Origin: DATFLS01 sp964413425
GTDB taxonomy: Bacteria; Fidelibacterota; JAANXI01
Assembly (NCBI GenBank): GCA_964413425.1
Contig: CAYPST010000010.1
Location: 6,567-70,566, forward strand
DNA: 64,000 nt
Reading direction: 5' to 3'
The notes below the pieces were generated by a model. That model made no database searches. It saw nothing but the letters and a program-made list of their open reading frames with translations, and had not been told where the DNA came from. Both the position numbers and the translations under genes were made by a program. Position 1 is the stretch's first letter, and the number at the start of each line of letters is the position of its first letter. Positions 27,257 to 36,995 of this stretch are shown here, one piece after another.

Positions 27257-29329
27257 ATGATGAAAAACCAACTGAAGAGACAATCCTGTGGGGACTTGTT
27301 TCGAAGCATTTCGATACTCTGCATATTGTTAGTCGTTTGTTTTCCAGTTTCATTTGCTGTTTCCGAAGCCCAGGAGTATCCGGAACGTCTCCGACGAGCC
27401 GAGAGCTTTCTGGGGATCCATTTCGATTTTCACGCCGGAGACGACTGCATGGATATCGGCAGAGATGTGGATCGCGAGATGGTGGAGTATGTCATAGAGA
27501 TGGTCCACCCTGATTATATCCAGGTCGATTGTAAGGGCCATCCGGGATTATCCAGCTATCCCACAGAGGTCGGTCACCGGGCACCGGGATTCGTGCAGGA
27601 TCCCCTGCGCATCTGGCGGGAGGTTACTGCTGAACATGGGATCGCGCTGTACGTGCATTATTCGGGAGTATGGGACGCCGAAGCAGTAAACCGGCATCCG
27701 GAGTGGGCCCGGATTAATGAGCAGGGACGTCCCGACAACAGACTGACTTCCGTGTATGGACCGTACGTTGACAGCCTTCTGATCCCCCAAGTGAAAGAAC
27801 TCATCGATCAATACCAGATTGATGGGGCCTGGGTAGATGGTGAGTGCTGGGCGATCGAACGCGATTACCGGTTTGCGAATTTCCTCACCATGCACAAACA
27901 ATTTGGCCTGGAGCGATTACCTCGCTCGCCGGATGATCCCTATTGGTACGAGTTTTCGCGGTACAGCCGGGAGGGATTCCGGGATTACCTGAAGTATTAT
28001 GTCACTACCCTTCACGACTATGCGCCGGATTTCCAGATCGCCAGTAACTGGGCATACAGTTCGATGATGCCGGAACCGGTGACCATTGATGTCGATTTCA
28101 TTTCCGGCGATTATTCCGCCATGAACAGCATCAACAGTGCGCGTCTGGAGGGGCGCAGTATGGTACATCAGGGCAAACCCTGGGATCTGATGGCCTGGAG
28201 TTTCACCTGGACAGACCGGCACTTCAGCACCAAATCGATTCCTCAGCTTCAACAGGAAGCAGCCATGGTTCTTTCTCTGGGCGGAGGATTCCAGGCCTAT
28301 TTTCCCCAGCGGAGAGATGGCTCTATTCGGCGTTGGCAGATGAAACTCATGAAAGAAGCAGCCGAATTCTGTCGTGCCAGAGAAGCTCTCTGCCACAATG
28401 CCGAACCTATTCCACAGATCGGGTTGATCTACTCCGGAGAGGCGTTTTACCGGAACAATCAGAAGTTATTTGCTGCGTGGCACGGCGAGCTGGTGCCGCT
28501 TCGGGGCAATCTGCAGGCTCTGCTGGAATCGCAGAATGTGGTGGATGTAGTGATGGAGCATCATCTCAGGGATCGGATGAGAGAATATCCGCTCCTTATT
28601 TACCCGGAGTGGGAATATATCGATCCGGAGTTTAAGCAGGAGCTGCTTGAGTATGTGAACGCCGGAGGGAACTTGCTGATGATCGGGCCCAGGGCTGCGG
28701 CCCTTTTCGAAGAAGAACTCGGTGTCACCCTGGTAGGAGAGCCAGAAGAAAGGCTGAATGGATTGGAGTATGGTGGGTGGCTGGGAGGTGTCCGCTCGCT
28801 GTTTCAGAGGGTCCGGCTCGGCGAATCGGCCAGACCATTCGGAAAGATATATAACAGCGATCCGAACAACGTAAACGACATGAAAGGCCCAGCCGAAACT
28901 GCGGCCTCAATTCGCCGATACGGAGAAGGTCGGATCGCGGCAACATACCTGAATCTGGGAGAACGATACTATAATGCGGCGACCTCGGTCAGCCGGGATT
29001 TTCTGGATACCCTGGTCCGGGAGCTCTTCCCGGAACCCTTAGTGACAGTTGAAGGATCGCATCACGTGGATGTTACCGCGAACAGAAAAAATGGACGGGT
29101 GCTAATCAATCTGGTGAATACGGCAGGGCCCCACGCCAATGAGAATATCTATGTGTACGATGACATCCCCTCTGTGGGACCTCTGCAGGTGACTATAAGA
29201 TCGGAAGAGGAACCCGAAATCCTTCGACTCGAACCTCTCGGCAGGGAATTGGAGTATACTTTCAGAGAGGGAACACTTACCACGACAGTGAAATCGCTTG
29301 ATTTACACCAGATTCTGGTGCTGGAGTGA
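27257..29329 (+). CDS. Putative secreted glycoside hydrolase (alpha-fucosidase/beta-galactosidase-like)
   Basis: Protein of 690 aa with an N-terminal membrane leader (about 18-38). An N-terminal TIM-barrel-like part (about 45-380) has GIHFDFHAGDDCMDIG, PDYIQVDCKGHPG, GIALYVHYSGVWD, DGAWVDGECWAIE and LMAWSFTWTDRHF, resembling alpha-L-fucosidase/GH42-type glycosidases; Asp/Glu in WVDGECW are candidate catalytic acids. A middle class-I glutamine-amidotransferase-like domain (about 390-520, NVVDVVMEHHLRD, GGNLLMIGP) is like the trimerisation domain of GH42 beta-galactosidases. Family not confirmed. It ends a run of secreted enzymes; the J-domain gene converges from the other side. Confidence 0.65.
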   Translation: MMKNQLKRQSCGDLFRSISILCILLVVCFPVSFAVSEAQEYPERLRRAESFLGIHFDFHAGDDCMDIGRDVDREMVEYVIEMVHPDYIQVDCKGHPGLSSYPTEVGHRAPGFVQDPLRIWREVTAEHGIALYVHYSGVWDAEAVNRHPEWARINEQGRPDNRLTSVYGPYVDSLLIPQVKELIDQYQIDGAWVDGECWAIERDYRFANFLTMHKQFGLERLPRSPDDPYWYEFSRYSREGFRDYLKYYVTTLHDYAPDFQIASNWAYSSMMPEPVTIDVDFISGDYSAMNSINSARLEGRSMVHQGKPWDLMAWSFTWTDRHFSTKSIPQLQQEAAMVLSLGGGFQAYFPQRRDGSIRRWQMKLMKEAAEFCRAREALCHNAEPIPQIGLIYSGEAFYRNNQKLFAAWHGELVPLRGNLQALLESQNVVDVVMEHHLRDRMREYPLLIYPEWEYIDPEFKQELLEYVNAGGNLLMIGPRAAALFEEELGVTLVGEPEERLNGLEYGGWLGGVRSLFQRVRLGESARPFGKIYNSDPNNVNDMKGPAETAASIRRYGEGRIAATYLNLGERYYNAATSVSRDFLDTLVRELFPEPLVTVEGSHHVDVTANRKNGRVLINLVNTAGPHANENIYVYDDIPSVGPLQVTIRSEEEPEILRLEPLGRELEYTFREGTLTTTVKSLDLHQILVLE

Positions 29330-29342
29330 CCTTTCGTCTTGC

Positions 29343-29684
29343 TTATTCCGGCCAGATGGAGTCGCTGCCCAGGTTGTAGAATCGATCCAGCATCCATTCT
29401 TCGTACGTTTTCGTCTGTTCTATGGGATCCACCGGCAGGTTAATAAGCAGCTCGACCAGTTTATCATTTTCCAGGAGAGACGTGGGACCGGATTTGCCAG
29501 GAGTTAACCGGGCATAGGCCTGGTTAATGGCGCCCATAATCCGCTCGTCACGTTCACCGATGTCCGGATGGACCTGCTTGGCTTTCCGGCGATAGGCTTT
29601 TTGAATATTCTCCTGTGGCGCACCTTCAGAGAGACCCAGAATTTTTCTCGCCCGGTCCGTGATTTCCTGATCTCTTAATTTCAT
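29343..29684 (-). CDS. J-domain (DnaJ-like) small protein
   Basis: Cytoplasmic protein of 113 aa with an N-terminal J domain (about 9-60). ARKILGLSEGAPQENIQKAY, then the HPD motif in KAKQVHPDIGE and AINQAYARL are the helix II/III hallmarks. HPD stimulates the ATPase of DnaK-type chaperones. No Gly/Phe or zinc-finger region, so it is a class III J protein with a specific, unknown client. ATG has GAGGAAG upstream. It is convergent with the GH gene, 13 bases apart. Confidence 0.85.
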   Translation of the reverse strand: MKLRDQEITDRARKILGLSEGAPQENIQKAYRRKAKQVHPDIGERDERIMGAINQAYARLTPGKSGPTSLLENDKLVELLINLPVDPIEQTKTYEEWMLDRFYNLGSDSIWPE

Positions 29685-30217
29685 ATCTTCCTCACGTTAT
29701 TCCCGACTTACGGGAGTTTTTTGTCTGATTAAAAAACATACGAAATTTTGCTGGAAATGCAACCGAAGATTCAAGATTCAAGAATTCAAAACTTCAAAAC
29801 TCAATAAGGCAAACAACCCGGCCCATCCCCTGAGAACAGCCACAGATTGCCACAGATTTTCACTGATAAAAGGCCATTATAAATGAGAATTCAAGAACTC
29901 AAGGACTCGAGAAGGCAAGTATTCAAAACTCCAAATTCAAAAGTTCAAAAAGACAAGGGGCAAAATTTTCAATCCAAACTCCAATTGGATCCCTAGGCCC
30001 ATAAGTGCAGAGCGGGAGTATCGGAGACCGGCCTTTCCACGTCCACCGCCCGATTAGCACACAGTTTTGTATACGAATGTACCCCTCTGCCCCGAGTAGA
30101 AATCCCGACCCTTCCGGGGTTGTCATTATCGGAGTCTTTCACCGTGCGGCTCCTTTTTTCTGTGTTCATCCCCGTCAGGAGGCCGTCAGGGTCAGGCCTT
30201 CGACCGGCGTGTGCGAT
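29685..30217. other. Intergenic region with TTCAAGAATTCAAAACTTC-type low-complexity repeats
   Basis: Region of 533 bases without a supported gene. Positions 29767-29810 and 29885-29955 contain repeated TCAAGA, TTCAAAA and AACTTCAAAACTC words. Between them (29838-29870) lies a copy of the CCACAGATTGCCACAGATTT word family seen elsewhere in the window in both orientations. Nothing points to an RNA gene. Confidence 0.5.
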
Positions 30218-31180
30218 TTATGAGGCGTCCATGACGCACCGGAAGCCGATATTTCCGGTTGAACTGTCCGGCGTATTGGCAGTGCGGGCAGCCACCCGGT
30301 ACCGGTTACAGTAGGATTTATGGCAGAGGTATGAGCCACCCCGCATCACCCGGGCCTGCCCCTGTGAGGGTCCGGTGGGATTTTCCCGGGGGCCGTCGAT
30401 ATGATAATCCGGACTGAACCAGTCCGCACACCATTCCCACACATTCCCGGACACATCAAAGAGTTCATATCCGTTGGGTTTAAATGATCCCACGGGAGCG
30501 GTACCAACGTAACCATCCTCTGCGGTGTTATGATCCGGAAATGATCCCTGCCAGATGTTACAGCGATGTTCTCCGTCCGGGGTCAATTCATCTCCCCAGG
30601 GGAATTTTTTTTGCTCCAGCCCCCCTCGTGCTGCATGCTCCCATTCCGCTTCAGTCGGCAACCGCTTTCCCGCCCAATCCGCATACGCCTGCGCGTCATT
30701 CCAGGATATGTGAATGGCCGGGTGATCCATGCGGTTCCGGATAGAGCTGCCGGAGCCTTCCGGCGATTTCCAGCTGGCTCCTTCAACCGGAATCCACCAC
30801 GGTGCATCCGGCACCACCTGGACGGTTTGATGCACGGTTTCCGGGGGAAGGAACTGAAAAAAGACAAATGACCATCCGAAGCGTTCAGCCTCAGTAGTAT
30901 ATCCGGTGGATTTGACAAATTGCTTGAACTGCCGGTTGCTCACAGCTTTCTTATCTATGTAGAAGGGATCGAGAACGACTTCCCGGACGGGCCCTTCGCC
31001 GTCTGCCGGGAATCCTTCCTCGTCATCGGTTCCCATGAGAAATGCCCCGCCTTCCAGCCTGACCATCCCTCTGGTTGACCCATTTGTGCCCTTTTTTGCG
31101 TTGTGTCTGGTGAGCGTTTTACTCTCAGAGCCTGTTCTGCTCGCACTGCAGCAGGCATGTTCCTGATGCTTATCATCCAT
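30218..31180 (-). CDS. Formylglycine-generating enzyme (sulfatase-modifying factor, FGE)
   Basis: Protein of 320 aa. It converts the active-site Cys of type I sulfatases to formylglycine using O2 and copper. Unlike generic SUMF-domain proteins, this one has the true FGE active site: GGSYLCHKSYCNRYR, then NTPDSSTGNIGFR, with both copper-binding Cys (about residues 286 and 291) in the spacing of authenticated enzymes. The N-terminal part (MVRLEGGAFLMGTDDEEG, FYIDKKAVSNRQFKQFV) and RLPTEAEWEHAARGG complete the fold. No signal peptide. ATG has AGGTGA upstream. No intact sulfatase is in the window, so its substrates must lie elsewhere; only a sulfatase remnant (21443) is present. Confidence 0.92.
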   Translation of the reverse strand: MDDKHQEHACCSASRTGSESKTLTRHNAKKGTNGSTRGMVRLEGGAFLMGTDDEEGFPADGEGPVREVVLDPFYIDKKAVSNRQFKQFVKSTGYTTEAERFGWSFVFFQFLPPETVHQTVQVVPDAPWWIPVEGASWKSPEGSGSSIRNRMDHPAIHISWNDAQAYADWAGKRLPTEAEWEHAARGGLEQKKFPWGDELTPDGEHRCNIWQGSFPDHNTAEDGYVGTAPVGSFKPNGYELFDVSGNVWEWCADWFSPDYHIDGPRENPTGPSQGQARVMRGGSYLCHKSYCNRYRVAARTANTPDSSTGNIGFRCVMDAS

Positions 31181-31377
31181 GGTAAATCACCTGAATTTGG
31201 TACCGTTTTTTATAGGTAACATGATTGATTATATCATCATAACACAACCATTTTATAAATCCTTAACCGGGAAAACAATAGTTTTTTTATGCCGGTTTTT
31301 ATAGAATTCGGTCTGGCTGAGGAAACTGTATACTATCGAGAGAAAATATAAAAAAGATCGAAATTAAGGAATCAGGC

Positions 31378-32247
31378 ATGCAAGGACCACCGGTGAAATC
31401 AGCGGTACTGTTAATCCATTGTCCGGACAAAAAGGGGATTGTGGCTTCGGTCACTTCGTTCCTTTATGAACACAACGGGAATATTCTCTACCTGGACCAG
31501 CACGTAGACGTGGAAAAGCATATTTTCTTCATGCGTATCGAGTGGGATTTAGCCGGGTTCAACCTCTCCGTCGATCAAGTAGGACAGGAGTTTCGGCAAA
31601 CAGTGGGGGCACAGTTCGGAATGCAGTGGCAACTCTATTTTTCCGATGAAATCCCGCGGATGGCCATCTTCGTCTCCCGGCTTTCGCACTGTTTGTACGA
31701 TATCCGCGCCCGATATGAAATTGGTGAGTGGCAGGTGGAGATTCCCGTGATTATCAGCAATCACCGGAAGCTTCGTCCCATTGCTGATCGGTTCGGCATT
31801 GACTATCACTATTTTCCGATAACAGGAGCAAACAAACACCAGCAGGAAAGGAAACAACTGCATCTTCTAAAAGAGTATGGTATCGATGTGAATGTGCTGG
31901 CGAGATACATGCAAATACTGACCGAACAGTTTGTGACCGCATATCCTGAAAAAATCATAAATATCCACCATTCCTTTCTGCCGGCTTTTCCTGGCGCCCG
32001 GCCGTATCATTCAGCGTATGAAAGGGGGGTGAAAGTAATAGGCGCAACCAGCCACTATGTGATACCGGAGCTTGATGCCGGTCCGATCATCGAACAGGAT
32101 GTTGTTCGGGTAAGTCATACACACACGGTGGGAGATATGGTTCGGATGGGGCGTGATTTAGAAAAGGTCGTACTCTCCCGTGCCATCGGGTACCACCTGC
32201 AGCGCAAGATTTTGGTATACGATAATCGTACGGTGATTTTCGCCTGA
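31378..32247 (+). CDS. purU: Formyltetrahydrofolate deformylase
   Basis: Hydrolyses 10-formyl-THF to formate and THF, 289 aa, cytoplasmic. N-terminal ACT domain (about 8-90: LLIHCPDKKGIVASVTSFLY, HNGNILYLDQHVD) and C-terminal formyltransferase-like domain with VIISNHRKLRP, the active site NIHHSFLPAFPGARPYH and GATSHYVIPELDAGPIIEQD (catalytic Asn, His, Asp). ATG is preceded by AAGGAA. Removing formyl-THF balances one-carbon pools; the nearby corrinoid methyl-transfer cluster (37-55 kb) would load methyl groups onto THF, so a functional link is plausible, though the gene may simply be housekeeping. Confidence 0.93.
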   Translation: MQGPPVKSAVLLIHCPDKKGIVASVTSFLYEHNGNILYLDQHVDVEKHIFFMRIEWDLAGFNLSVDQVGQEFRQTVGAQFGMQWQLYFSDEIPRMAIFVSRLSHCLYDIRARYEIGEWQVEIPVIISNHRKLRPIADRFGIDYHYFPITGANKHQQERKQLHLLKEYGIDVNVLARYMQILTEQFVTAYPEKIINIHHSFLPAFPGARPYHSAYERGVKVIGATSHYVIPELDAGPIIEQDVVRVSHTHTVGDMVRMGRDLEKVVLSRAIGYHLQRKILVYDNRTVIFA

Positions 32248-32466
32248 GTGGAGTTCGCTGATATATCGGGAATTGTGCGCATTGCTGATGTCGATTGATC
32301 GAAGATGCTCACTCGGTGACATCCCATCGGCTGCGCTGATGACTCACATGCCACAGTGGGAACCCACGAGATCGCTTCTTCACCAATGATCTCGATTATA
32401 TATTAAAAGCACGGCAGCAGAGATAGTCGCCGTGGCAGAGCCGGTACAGTACGATTCGGGTTATTT

Positions 32467-33135
32467 TTACCGGTCACGGATACGAAAATTCACGGTGATT
32501 GAATCCCAGTACGCGATTGGTTGATCAAATCTCCGGGCCGGTTTGAACCGCGTTTTTTCAATTCCGGCGATTGCGGCTTCATTAAAGCCGGTGCGCGGAA
32601 TTCCCTCGATTATAGCGGTCTCAGTGACCTTCCCGTCCACATTAATGTGCACGCGCACAACAACCGTCCCCTCAATTCCTGCCTGTCTGGCAAGCGGAGG
32701 ATACTCGATGTTTCGTCTTAATGTTTCATAGCCCCCGTCCGGTTCGGGTTTTCGAAGGTACGTGTCTGGAGTGGGGGAAATAGTCAGGTCAGGTTCCGGA
32801 TCCGGAGAAGGGGGATAATCGATTGCTTTATACTCCTGAAATTCGATGGGAGCAATGGTGACATCCTCCGGGAGATCTTCTGACTCCACAGGCACCGGAA
32901 CCGTGGGCCGGGGGGGTGCGGGAGGACGTAAATGCAGGTCAGTGGAAGGGATCTCCACTATATCAACATTCATGGAAGGCGGGGATGCGGGTTCACGATC
33001 CGGAAGCGAATCGGGCGTGACCAGAAATAGAGCAATAACGATGAGCAGTGCCCCGATCAATGACAGGCGAAGACGCCTCCCATAATAGTGTCTTACAATT
33101 TGATTCTGAGTAAAACTGTCCTTATCTCGATACAC
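32467..33135 (-). CDS. TonB-family energy transducer (second copy)
   Basis: Protein of 222 aa, inner-membrane anchored (TM about 24-42). A proline-rich linker (RPPAPPRPTVPVPVESEDLP) is followed by the TonB C-terminal domain (about 140-220: RRNIEYPPLARQAGIEGTVV, HINVDGKVTETAIIEG, VNFRIRDR). The linker shares PxVPVPxExEDLP with the paralogue at 10230. Start is a GTG at 33135; the overlapping ATG is in another frame. No ExbBD or receptor next door. Confidence 0.88.
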   Translation of the reverse strand: MYRDKDSFTQNQIVRHYYGRRLRLSLIGALLIVIALFLVTPDSLPDREPASPPSMNVDIVEIPSTDLHLRPPAPPRPTVPVPVESEDLPEDVTIAPIEFQEYKAIDYPPSPDPEPDLTISPTPDTYLRKPEPDGGYETLRRNIEYPPLARQAGIEGTVVVRVHINVDGKVTETAIIEGIPRTGFNEAAIAGIEKTRFKPARRFDQPIAYWDSITVNFRIRDR

Positions 33136-33275
33136 ATTTTCGTCTGTATGCTGTGACTCATAACGCTGAATGGTTTACATGTGATGATATACGAACCTGA
33201 TGTTCGTTATCACCATTCCGGCAAACTCTTCTCTCTTTTGAAAAAATTTATACCTTTTCTATTGGATTATCGATA

Positions 33276-33540
33276 TGAGTCTGTTTAGAAAACGCAGAGA
33301 TCGAGTCTATATAGAAAACGCCTCGCCCCGAAGGGATGCTCCGAAGTCCCAGAAGGTCCGAGGCCTTTGGCAAAGAGATCCCGTGACGACGGGACAAAGA
33401 AACTACAACATATATCTGTCCAAATCGCGGACTAAAGTATGCAGATATTTTGTACACATAATACCTATACGTCAGGTGCATTATTATCTCTTTGTGCTCC
33501 TTGCGTTCCCGGCGAACTCTACATTTTCTCACTAGACTCA
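33276..33540. mobile_element. MITE-like element A, copy 2
   Basis: Starts TGAGTCTGTTTAGAAAACG (33276) and ends AGACTCA (33534-33540) with the inverse of the start, reading TGAGTCTAGTGAGAAAATG on the other strand. It shares internal words with copies at 22136 and 56009. A second, slightly altered start (GAGTCTATATAGAAAACGCC) lies at 33303-33322, as if part of the end was duplicated. No clear target duplication and no protein. Confidence 0.7.
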
Positions 33541-34085
33541 ATGCTATCGAATCGTTGGAACCGCTCACCACTGGTATTGCAGAGTATAGGATAGTTTTCT
33601 GAGTTGACGAACGCAATAAAAATGTGCACCACCCCGGGCTTTATCAGACGGAATTCTCTTCTTGCAGCTCTGCCTGTATCAAAGAACCGGGCAAGTAAAA
33701 AATGTGAACTGGTTCGCCCGGAGACAGACAACATTCCGTGGAGATTTTTCCGGTGAGATGATTTGTCTGGTACTCAGAAAACACATTCTTTTGATGCAGA
33801 CTCCCGACATTTTAATTATATTTTCGCATTAGAATTTCACAGCCGGATTGCGTAGTTTCGTTCCTGGGTGTTTGATTTGAGGTATATTAACAGTTGGTTA
33901 TGTTTGCAGAACTGAATCATCCATTAAAGAATACCGTTTCCAAGCTCGATTTTACCTTAATAAACTCACAAGAAATTACTGGCTGAAGAAGAGACCAGGT
34001 ATCTTCGAAGGAAGCCGGAATGAAAGAATAGATTCGTAATGCTGACAGGAGATTTGACCAATAAATCTATTTAAAGAGGTAAGAG
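33541..34085. other. Intergenic region upstream of hybrid kinase, no gene seen
   Basis: Region of 545 bases. A 71-codon leftward open frame overlaps it but has no start signal or recognisable protein. The final 150 bases are AT-rich and probably hold the kinase promoter; AAAGAGGTAAGAG just before 34086 is the ribosome-binding site. Confidence 0.4.
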
Positions 34086-36827
34086 ATGGATGATAGCGCA
34101 TTCCGGAACAAAACACGGCAGCAGTTACTTGATGAAATCGGAACATTACGGGCAAGGATAACTCGATTGGAAGAGGAGCATACTCGCCGTATCCAGCTGG
34201 AAGAAGCGCTGCACGAGAGTGATGCCCGGTTCAGCACGTTACTGCGAACCGCTCCCATAGGCATGGGCATAGTCATAAACCGGACTCTGATATTTGTAAA
34301 TGATTATCTCTGCAGGATGGTCGGGTATTCGCAGAACGAACTCCTGGAGAAGAATACCCGGATTCTGTATCCGAATGAAGAAGAATATCAGCATATAGAA
34401 CGTGCCTATGTCCAGATTACGGAGCAGGGTCGGGGAGTAATAGAGTCAAAATTTGCGAAGAAGGACGGATCAATTCTCCATGTTATGTTGAACGGAATGC
34501 CCATTGATCAGGACGATTGGTCCCGAGGGATCATATTCACTGCGCTGGATATTACGCCCTTGAAACAATCTCAAAAAGCAGTGAAAGAGGGCGAAAATCT
34601 GCTGCATTCTTTGATGAATGGTATCGATGAATCGATCCTCTTACTTGATAAGCAGGGGAAGGTTCTGATTATCAATGATGAAGGAGCCCGAAGAAACGGG
34701 GTCTCACCGGAAGAAATGCAGGGGAGAGATGTGTTCTCCTTTATGCCTCCGAAGCTTGCCCGGGGGCGAAGGGCCCAATTTGAGAGAATCCTGGAGGAAC
34801 AAAAGCCGCTTCGATTCACTGATCAACGTCCGGGCGGACAAATCTATGACAACCTGGTTTATCCGATATTCAATTCCCAAAATGTGCTGTCCCAGATAGC
34901 GGTGATTGCCCAGAACATCACCGAGCGCAGCCAGATGGAAATGAACATGCGCAACACGAAAAATATTCTGCTGGCGCTTATAGAAGCCTCGCCGCTGCCC
35001 ATGTTTGACATGGATCTGGAAGGTAATGTTCAGACTATCTGGAATACGGCTGCAGAAGAAACATTCGGATGGCAACGGGAGGAGGTTCTGGGACGCCAAA
35101 CGCCGTTGGTTTCGGAAGAAAATGAAGAAGAGTTGGATGATCTGCTGGATCATATTGCTGCCGGAAACTCTATCACCGAACTGGAAGTCCAACGGATGCG
35201 AAAGGACGGGACTCCCATCGATGTCAGTATTTCGGCAGCTCCGGTGCGCATTTCTTCCGGGGAAGTAACCGGGGTGATGGTGGTGCTGGCCAATGTTACG
35301 GAGCGAAAACGGGCCGAAAATCAGCTCCGGAAGTTCAAACTGGGTATTGAGCGTTCCGGAGAGGTTATTTTTATGACGGACTCCGAAGGCGTTATCGGCT
35401 ATGTCAATCCGACTTTTACAGAGGTATATGGTTATGACGAGTCTGAAGCAATCGGATCCACACCTCGAATCCTGAAGTCAGGCAAATATGGGGAGGAATT
35501 TTACGAGCAATTCTGGCAAGCTATTCTGTCAAAACAGGTTGTGGACGGCGAAATCGTGAATAGAACCAAACATGGTGATCTTGTCACTGTCCAGGGCTCC
35601 GCCAGTCCTATTTTAAATGAGGAAGGAGAAACAATCGGGTTCCTGGCGATACACCGGGATGTGACCAAGCAGAAACAGATGGAAGAACAATACCGTCAGT
35701 CATTGAAAATGCAGTCCATTGGCAGATTGGCGGGCGGCGTAGCCCATGATCTGAATAATTTACTCACTCCCATAATGGGTTATGCGGAGCTCCTCACCAC
35801 CAGAATCAATGATGACGAGACACTGTTGGGATATGCCCAACAGATTCATCATGCTACTGATCGCGCCAAAGATTTGACTCAGCAGCTGCTGGCGTTCGGA
35901 CGAAAACAAACCCTGAAGATGGAGACCATTGATTCGGTTGCGGCCATTGCCAAATTTGAAAAAATCCTCCGCCGCACCATCCGGGAGGATATTGAACTCC
36001 GGTTTCATTTGAAACCCGAGAGCGGCCATGTCCGGATTGATCAATCGCAGATTGGTCAGGTGATTGTTAACCTGGCAGTCAATGCCCAGGATGCGATGCC
36101 GGAAGGCGGCAGACTGACTATCGGAACGGATGACATTGAATTAACCCGGAAAGAAGCGCAAAGGATTCCGGAACTCGAGCCGGGATCGTATGTCATGATT
36201 ACCATCAGTGATACGGGTGAAGGTATTGATTCGGAGATCTTGCCCCAAATCTTTGAGCCGTTTTTTACCACGAAAGTCAACGGCGAAGGAACCGGATTAG
36301 GATTAGCTACTGTTTATGGAATCGTCAAACAACATGAGGGACATATTTCCGTATACAGTGAGAAAAGCCTGGGCACGACGTTCCGGATTTACCTGCCCCG
36401 GGTAGAACCCGGAACCACCCAAACAACAGACGAATCGCAGCTCTCTCGGGCTAACGCCGGAGAAGAGACTATTGTAATTGCAGAAGATGACGATATGGTG
36501 AGAAATTATGTCTATAATCTTCTGATGGAGAAAGGGTATCAGGTCATTGAGGCGGCAAACAGCAGGGAAGCACTCGACGCCGTCCAAAAGCAGTCAGGTC
36601 AAATTGACCTGCTTATCAGCGACGTAATAATGCCCGGGATGAATGGGAAGGAACTCTATAATCAAATCGCCGATCGGTATCCGGATATCAAGGTGTTGTA
36701 TATTTCCGGTTATACTGACGACGTGATTTCAAAACATGGGATACTGGAGCAGGGCGTTTCGTTCCTGCAGAAACCCTTTTCCAATCATCAGCTGACGGAG
36801 AAGATCCGGGATATCCTGGACTCGTAA
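34086..36827 (+). CDS. Soluble multi-PAS hybrid histidine kinase
   Basis: Protein of 913 aa without membrane helices. A short coiled coil (about 10-40) leads into four PAS domains (about 45-165, 168-285, 290-415, 415-540), then HisKA with phospho-acceptor His 554 in GGVAHDLNNLL, the HATPase domain (NLAVNAQDAMPEGG, ISDTGEGID, FFTTKVNGEGTGLGLATVYG) and a C-terminal receiver domain with predicted phospho-Asp 846 in LLISDVIMPGMNG and Lys in FLQKPF. It senses a cytoplasmic signal via the PAS domains (cofactor unknown) and presumably passes phosphate to a separate regulator. No partner is adjacent; the response regulator at 56407 is a distant possibility. Confidence 0.93.
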   Translation: MDDSAFRNKTRQQLLDEIGTLRARITRLEEEHTRRIQLEEALHESDARFSTLLRTAPIGMGIVINRTLIFVNDYLCRMVGYSQNELLEKNTRILYPNEEEYQHIERAYVQITEQGRGVIESKFAKKDGSILHVMLNGMPIDQDDWSRGIIFTALDITPLKQSQKAVKEGENLLHSLMNGIDESILLLDKQGKVLIINDEGARRNGVSPEEMQGRDVFSFMPPKLARGRRAQFERILEEQKPLRFTDQRPGGQIYDNLVYPIFNSQNVLSQIAVIAQNITERSQMEMNMRNTKNILLALIEASPLPMFDMDLEGNVQTIWNTAAEETFGWQREEVLGRQTPLVSEENEEELDDLLDHIAAGNSITELEVQRMRKDGTPIDVSISAAPVRISSGEVTGVMVVLANVTERKRAENQLRKFKLGIERSGEVIFMTDSEGVIGYVNPTFTEVYGYDESEAIGSTPRILKSGKYGEEFYEQFWQAILSKQVVDGEIVNRTKHGDLVTVQGSASPILNEEGETIGFLAIHRDVTKQKQMEEQYRQSLKMQSIGRLAGGVAHDLNNLLTPIMGYAELLTTRINDDETLLGYAQQIHHATDRAKDLTQQLLAFGRKQTLKMETIDSVAAIAKFEKILRRTIREDIELRFHLKPESGHVRIDQSQIGQVIVNLAVNAQDAMPEGGRLTIGTDDIELTRKEAQRIPELEPGSYVMITISDTGEGIDSEILPQIFEPFFTTKVNGEGTGLGLATVYGIVKQHEGHISVYSEKSLGTTFRIYLPRVEPGTTQTTDESQLSRANAGEETIVIAEDDDMVRNYVYNLLMEKGYQVIEAANSREALDAVQKQSGQIDLLISDVIMPGMNGKELYNQIADRYPDIKVLYISGYTDDVISKHGILEQGVSFLQKPFSNHQLTEKIRDILDS

Positions 36828-36995
36828 CTGATGGATCCTCCCCACCAAAATAATGAATGCAGTCCAACCGGAAGGGTAGAGGCCAGGCTTTTATTTTCGG
36901 GTCATCCCGAATTATCGAGGGAGTGAGAGGGCCCGGAACCCTGTGAGGGATACTGCAGACCCGCGTGGTGGGAGAATCCCCGGAATTCGGCAAGG

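Noticed and set aside
33519..33734. 71-codon leftward open frame overlapping the end of element A copy 2
   Set aside because: It starts in intergenic DNA, has no start signal and runs into the element's end.
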